Assembly (NCBI GenBank): GCA_003640385.1
Contig: RCAB01000245.1
Coordinates: forward strand, 29,648 to 93,647
DNA: 64,000 nt
Source: Setaria digitata
Taxonomy: Eukaryota > Nematoda > Chromadorea > Rhabditida > Setariidae
Direction: 5' to 3'
The notes beneath the pieces are model-generated. The model had not been told where the DNA came from. It was given only the letters and a program-made list of their open reading frames with translations, and ran no database searches. Positions 57,433 through 64,000 of this stretch are shown piece by piece. Positions within the stretch are counted from its first letter, which is position 1. Every line of letters begins with the position of its first letter. The position numbers and the translations under genes were made by a program.

Positions 57433-58459
57433 TATGAGTAGATTTTCGTATCATTTTTTTCTTTTATTCATTTGCAATGTTAAATCTTTGCATTGTTCTC
57501 CAATAGATATGTATTTTTGATTAACATATTTACAGTTCTGTTCTGGAAGATTTAAAGCAAATGTTATGCATACGAATGATAAATTTAATGATTCTATTTC
57601 TTTCTTCTTGAATAATAAATAAAAGAGCAGTTCTATATTGAGAAAGAACGATAGGTTTTTATCTTTTTATTCAAATAATATTTCAATCACACGATTTCGG
57701 TAGAAATTTTTGCCCATGTGTTTTTCTCGAAACACTTTATAGAGGCTGTATATGGTGGAAAAAGTCTTAATGAATATTCATTGTGCTAATCTGAGTACAA
57801 ATATTTTTCCGATTTCATGTGTAACTTAAAATGGTGATGGATTCCATCAAAACTGAAAGGAAATGCGCAGAACATATTTCAAATGTAATAGAAATTATGT
57901 AAAAAACACAAAACTGGAAACCTGCAGGTACCTTCCTCGCTTCCGCCTATGTAGAAAATTTACAATAAGGAAGCTCCAGAAAGCGCTCAGGCCTGCTTAT
58001 ATTTGATATATCTATAGTGCATATATCAAATTCTGAAAATCCACATCTAATTGATTTAAGGTACATTAATTAATAGTGGCAAAAGGTATAAAATCGCATG
58101 CATAGATGCAAGAGTGCAAAAAATACATTGTGGATATGAATTACGCACAACTTTCACTTGCTTCCATATTCTCTGTGGATGACAGTGTTCTGACACAAGT
58201 GACACTACTTGGATGTATTAAACAGCTGTCTGAAAATCGGCGTTTTTCATTTTACAGCTGTTTTGGTTAAAGTTAAGACTTGAACTTGGAAGCCCTTTCT
58301 TTAACTGTTAATCTGATCAGGGCTATTTATCGATTATATTTGGAATTCTTAGTGTCGATAAAGCACAGTTATTAATACTAAAAACTTTAGACATAGCAAT
58401 TCCTATGGCGCAATTACAACTTGTCTTGCCAAACCATAATTCTGTGACATGAACTTAAT
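57433..58459. other. convergent 3' region of TMEM256 and SepSecS
   Basis: No gene seen. AATAAATAAA near 57611 may be the polyadenylation signal of TMEM256. A 9-bp palindromic stem (TTTGATATA/TATATCAAA) lies near 58000-58031. Confidence 0.5.
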
Positions 58460-60683
58460 CTAGATCTTTAGAAAGTTAAAAGTTGCGATCACTAGAAATA
58501 ACCAATCACCACTTTTCATCCTTGTGTTAGTTGTAATGATCTCTACTGTTTTATAGTCAACATCATCACAACTAGCAAGGGAATAAAGGGATAAATGACA
58601 GATATTTCCTCTCGAAATTGATGGTCTAATTCCAATTGTTATTTCGGATTTAGGCAACAACGATCAGCAAATTAATGCATCTTGAAATTATCATACTAGT
58701 ATTATAAAGCACCTTACCGTTAGAATGTGCACCTTTTGATGTGGAAAAAGCCCATTTTGGAGTTTCATCCTCGAGTATCTTCACTAACTCTTCGATTTCC
58801 CGTGCTGTCATACCGATAGCACATGCAACATTCAAGTAACCATCATGCTGTCTTGATGAATGTGAACCAAAATTGGGAAATTCATAGCCATCAATTGTTT
58901 TCGACAATCCGTTTGGTACTGTTCGGGCACCGGTGATACCACGACTGAACAACTGAGCACCGAAAGCATTTTGCTGTTGGCTTGTCCAGTCTTTCAATGT
59001 AATTGCAAGCGAAATTCTGTTCGTTTTTACGTCCATAACATAAAAAATGAGGTATTCAATCCTAATTTAAACTTAATAGTGAATCAAATATTGCTACTGT
59101 TGCCGTCAAATATTCAGTTTGCAATGAATGAACTATTAAACATGAAATTCTTTGATGGTTTAATTGTCCCATAATGCAAAATTGAACAAAAAAATTAATA
59201 GTCAGTAAAATGTCCATTATTTTTAAATAAATAGTTGAGTGGCATGGTGCTTTTCCACTTTTCAGAAGAAACAAATTTATTTAAGCAACCAGTCAGTCAA
59301 TTAATTATCAGTCATTTATCCATCTAATCAATCTATCGTTATATAATTTCAAAATGGCTTACTCGTTGTCCAATCCTTTCAGCATATTCGTGCATTGCCG
59401 TACGAAGAATTTCAAAATTGATCTGTTGTACTCTGTACAGCTCCCTTAAACCAGTTTTACCCAACTGCAATAAAGTAATTAACAAATCACGTGATGGCAC
59501 AATTGATGCACGTCCGGGATAAAAATTAGCTATCGTATTCAATGACTGTTCATTAAACGTTGCAACAATGGAACCACCCACTGGTACCAAGAAATTTTTA
59601 TCCGTTGACTGAATGAAAGCATCGATATATCCGGCTGATCCGGCTTCATTAATTTGATTTTGACATTCCGGTGATTGTAAACCATAAGCATTATTTACCA
59701 AATGTTTTACGGCATATTTTTTACATAATTTCCCAATACCAATTAAATTATCCGGCTGACGAGGTGCGAAACATGATGTCGTACTTAATACGGCAATAAT
59801 TTCATCTTTTTGTTCTTTCAAAACAACTTCCAAAGCTGTAAGATCTGTTGTTAGTCCATCACTCAACATAGTTTCCTGGATAGCATCAATAATAATCGGT
59901 TCAAAACCAGCCGTAAAAATTGATTTGAAACATGATTTTTGATCGATACGTAGAAAAACCACAAATTTCGCACGACGTTTCGTATGTCTCCATGCACCCA
60001 GACATAACGAAAGTGCCATACCCGTTGCAACCGGTATAATCATAGCTGCTTTCGTAACTGGTATTCCGAGAAAATGAATAGCATCTAAAGCAAGTTTATT
60101 GGCAATTTCGGAAAGAATCGATGAGCCAACTGCTTTCGGTTGACGTTCCGTTAAATTACCAGAACGTCCGATTCCATGCGCTAAACCACAATGTAATTGT
60201 TGAACCAGTGGTGATATGATACGACCTTCACGTTCACCAGCTCCAACACAAACGGTATCAAAACGGTTATTTGAGTCTAAACCGGCTAAGCGTGCTAGAA
60301 ATCCTTCAATTACTTGCAATGGCAAACCATTTTCAGGAATATTACCATCTCGACGTAATGCTTCTTGCAAACGATTGAAACATCGTATAGTACGATCAGT
60401 TGCTTCTTGTTCCGTTTTCATTTCATTTAATCTGGAAGCAACAGTCCCGTTAAACTTTAATGATATATAATGAAACAAAGCATCACATTTAATCCTGTCA
60501 AATTCAAATTTGATTCTGAACTTTATATTTAAATTTCATTTAATTCTTGTAAAAAAAGGAAGAGGAAGTAATTTGGTTTGCTTCATATCAGTACCATCTG
60601 ACTTCACTTCCAAAATTTACTGTTTTAGACGTATGATCTCCTTTACATGAACTTACCTCGCCTAATTTCTTTTTACATTCCAT
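58460..60683 (-). CDS. SEPSECS: O-phosphoseryl-tRNA(Sec) selenium transferase (SepSecS)
   Basis: A PLP enzyme that converts O-phosphoseryl-tRNA(Sec) to selenocysteinyl-tRNA(Sec) with selenophosphate. Modelled exons in coding order: 60683-60657 (MECKKKLGE), 60454-59363, 59016-58718, and a short last exon, 58491-58460 or 58465-58455. Marks of the family: NIPENG, GAGEREGRI, HGIGRSGN, RIDQKSCFKS, STTSCFAPR, HLVNNAYG, and STDKNFLVPVGG with the PLP-binding Lys, then YPGRAS. The C-terminal part has ISLAITLK and GARTVPNG. The total is about 480 aa (human 501). All active-site words I can compare are present, so the enzyme looks functional. Problem: exon 2 ends in phase 0 (CGA|GTAAGC) but the best acceptor for exon 3 needs phase 2, so a tiny exon, another acceptor or a sequence error lies between 59016 and 59363. 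The last exon is weakly supported. Confidence 0.88.
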
Positions 60684-60740
60684 AAAAGTTCTTTTGACCA
60701 CACATCACTGTCTTTTCGTCCAATCAACTAATATTGAATC

Positions 60741-60742
60741 CT
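60741..60742 (-). promoter_or_regulatory. probable trans-splice acceptor of SepSecS
   Basis: TTATCTGCAG on the minus strand, 57 bases before the modelled ATG. A short upstream ATG at about 60707 gives an 11-codon frame only. Confidence 0.4.
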
Positions 60743-61412
60743 GCAGATAATAAGGCAATCAAAAAAATCAAGACTGGTTCTGCCATAGTTTACCCCGATT
60801 TTCGAAGGGAGTTAAAAATGAATCACACGAAAGTGTAATGAATGATAGCCCAAATCAGATGACAGATTTATATTTGTTTTGTATGCATTCTCAGTTGGGT
60901 AATTTTTCAAATATATGAGCGACCCTAAGCCACACGTTAGATTCCACCAGTACAACAGCAGAATGTACTTAAAAAAAAAAGAACGCTGGTATATACTACC
61001 AGCTTTCCTCATTATTCTCAAGATCTTGGGTTCTTTTACTGAAATTTTTGTTCAACGGAGCCTCCTCAGTAAACCACTACTTTTCTGCATAAATGACACT
61101 TCATATTACCGAAATTGTTCTCCAATTTTCTTTCAAACTAAGAAAACAAATCCAGCCATCTTCAACAGAAACAACTTGAATCACCACGGAAGCGGAACGC
61201 TTTGTAACGAGAGTTCACTAATCCTTTGTTTAAAATAAGGATGTAGTATGAAAGACCAGTCTGCACGTGTAATCACCGTATACTGTGTGTAGTACCAAAA
61301 AATACTGGCACAAACAATTTTTTTTTTTTGTAATAACAATGGTATTTAGTAAATATAATATAAAGTTGATTTCATCGACCGATATAACAATATATCCAAT
61401 AAAACACGTGTT
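60743..61412. other. spacer between rps-5 and SepSecS
   Basis: About 670 bases between the rps-5 stop and the SepSecS acceptor, both on the minus strand. No other gene seen; the 107- and 69-codon frames here have no features. The short distance is compatible with an operon. Confidence 0.5.
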
Positions 61413-63003
<1,591 letters not shown>

Positions 63004-63031
63004 GTTAATGTATGATCAGGCAACAAAATAT

Positions 63032-63033
63032 CT
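63032..63033 (-). promoter_or_regulatory. probable trans-splice acceptor of rps-5
   Basis: ATTATTTCAG on the minus strand, 28 bases before the start codon, with no ATG in between. Confidence 0.55.
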
Positions 63034-64000
63034 GAAATAATAACTTCCCTGCCTCAATCGCAAAACGGCCGGGCGATGAATTGATTGTTTTCGCTATTAA
63101 CTTAGTAAAAATATGCAAATACCTATCATATCTTCTAACCACAAATATCACCGTCCAGAAATATAAAAAAAAAGGTATAAAATCTCAAAATCCGTATCTT
63201 CCACCCAATGAATTCAGAAATATCATGCATTAAGCGGTTAGTGAGAAAGCATCTGAAGCCATTGTTTTTGAGCATTTCGAATTATAAACATATTTCACAT
63301 GTGACAATATTATCTACCACAGACTATCTACATACCCATCTCAAGTTTTACACCTTAGTTTCTCCCGTGTTCATGTTTTGGGAAATCCAGTCATTAATCT
63401 CAAGCCACCAATTAAGTGAAGAACGAACTGGTAAATAATGTGACAACAGTAATAAATAGTACCAATCGGCAGAATAATACCAACAGTAATAAGAGCCAGT
63501 AATAGAAACTGATAATGACATTGACAATATAACTAGTGGTAATATTAAGATTGAAATGATGGCAAATCCACAAACACTTCAGTATTCAATCCACGTAGCA
63601 CGATGTGCAAGTTCTGACATAAGGTGAATCTTACATATTACTGACATAACCAGATACTGTCTTATCGCATTATCATATACCACAACCACAAAGACTCAAA
63701 ATCACAATGGCTATCCTTCCCACCACAGTATCCTATCCAAAGGTTACCAACCATGCTATTCCGGCGTAAATCGCTGTGTTATCCTCACTGACGCGCTATG
63801 AAAATATCTGTCTCGAATTATGTTACTTTAGCTATCTTCGGCCACTGTTAAAACGGAAATGTAAATAAGTTCAGAAGTAGGGTGTACTTGAGTTACTCAC
63901 GTGTTTGTTTTAGATTTATCAACACTTTTGCGTCATTTGCAAAATGCAGTATCTGAAATAAGTTTAAATAACATTTGTCGGTTCAGAGAGTCTAGATTAG
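63034..64000. other. upstream region of rps-5, no gene seen
   Basis: Expected to hold the rps-5 promoter. I see no clear ORF, repeat or RNA gene up to the window end. The 76-codon frame at 63208 has no features. Confidence 0.5.

Overview
The window is nuclear DNA of a nematode, most likely a filarial (Onchocercidae, Brugia-like) worm. The base composition is strongly A/T rich with long A and T runs. Exons are small, with GTAAGT/GTATGT donors and short U-rich TTTTCAG or TTTTAG acceptors. Most first ATG codons lie 8-100 bases after an isolated acceptor, as expected for spliced-leader trans-splicing. The protein set (EGO-1-type RNA-dependent RNA polymerase, alpha-spectrin with a nematode-like length, MEK-1/MKK7) also fits a nematode. 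The genus is an inference and was not tested by database search.

Layout: (1) 325-1537 +, 3' part of a PHD-finger gene. (2) 2446-3207, a poorly assembled stretch with two single-N joins and duplicated flanks. (3) 3243-8533 +, UTP6, a small-subunit processome HAT-repeat protein, 12 exons. (4) 8534-16970, a gene-poor 8.4 kb stretch with direct repeats, one orphan ORF and, at its end, a cluster of CRE-like and E-box motifs. (5) 16974-20090 +, MEK-1/MKK7 kinase, with a 90-bp in-frame tandem duplication over an exon/intron border. (6) 21329-21672, a 344-base pure T run. (7) 22389-35961 +, an EGO-1/RRF-1-type RdRP of about 1657 residues in 32 modelled exons, with a CUE-like module at its N-terminus. 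(8) 36897-52928 -, alpha-spectrin (spc-1), 38 exons, about 2434 residues. (9) 52976-56400, intergenic, with a perfect 32-bp hairpin and a GC-richer structured island. (10) 56666-57432 +, TMEM256/DUF423 membrane protein. (11) 58460-60683 -, SepSecS, the last enzyme of selenocysteinyl-tRNA synthesis. (12) 61413-63003 -, ribosomal protein S5 (uS7), about 0.7 kb upstream of SepSecS on the same strand.

The gene models were built by hand from splice phase and protein family similarity. UTP6, RdRP, spectrin, TMEM256 and RPS5 each close into one reading frame with a length close to the family. Two models do not close: the 5' end of MEK-1 (one base out of frame) and one SepSecS junction. The genes serve unrelated housekeeping and regulatory roles (ribosome assembly and translation, stress MAPK signalling, small-RNA amplification, membrane skeleton, selenocysteine synthesis). 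There is no obvious pathway cluster. The most interesting points are the CUE-like N-terminus of the RdRP, the MEK-1 duplication, the perfect hairpin at 54322-54394, three GC-AG introns supported by phase, and an intact-looking SepSecS.
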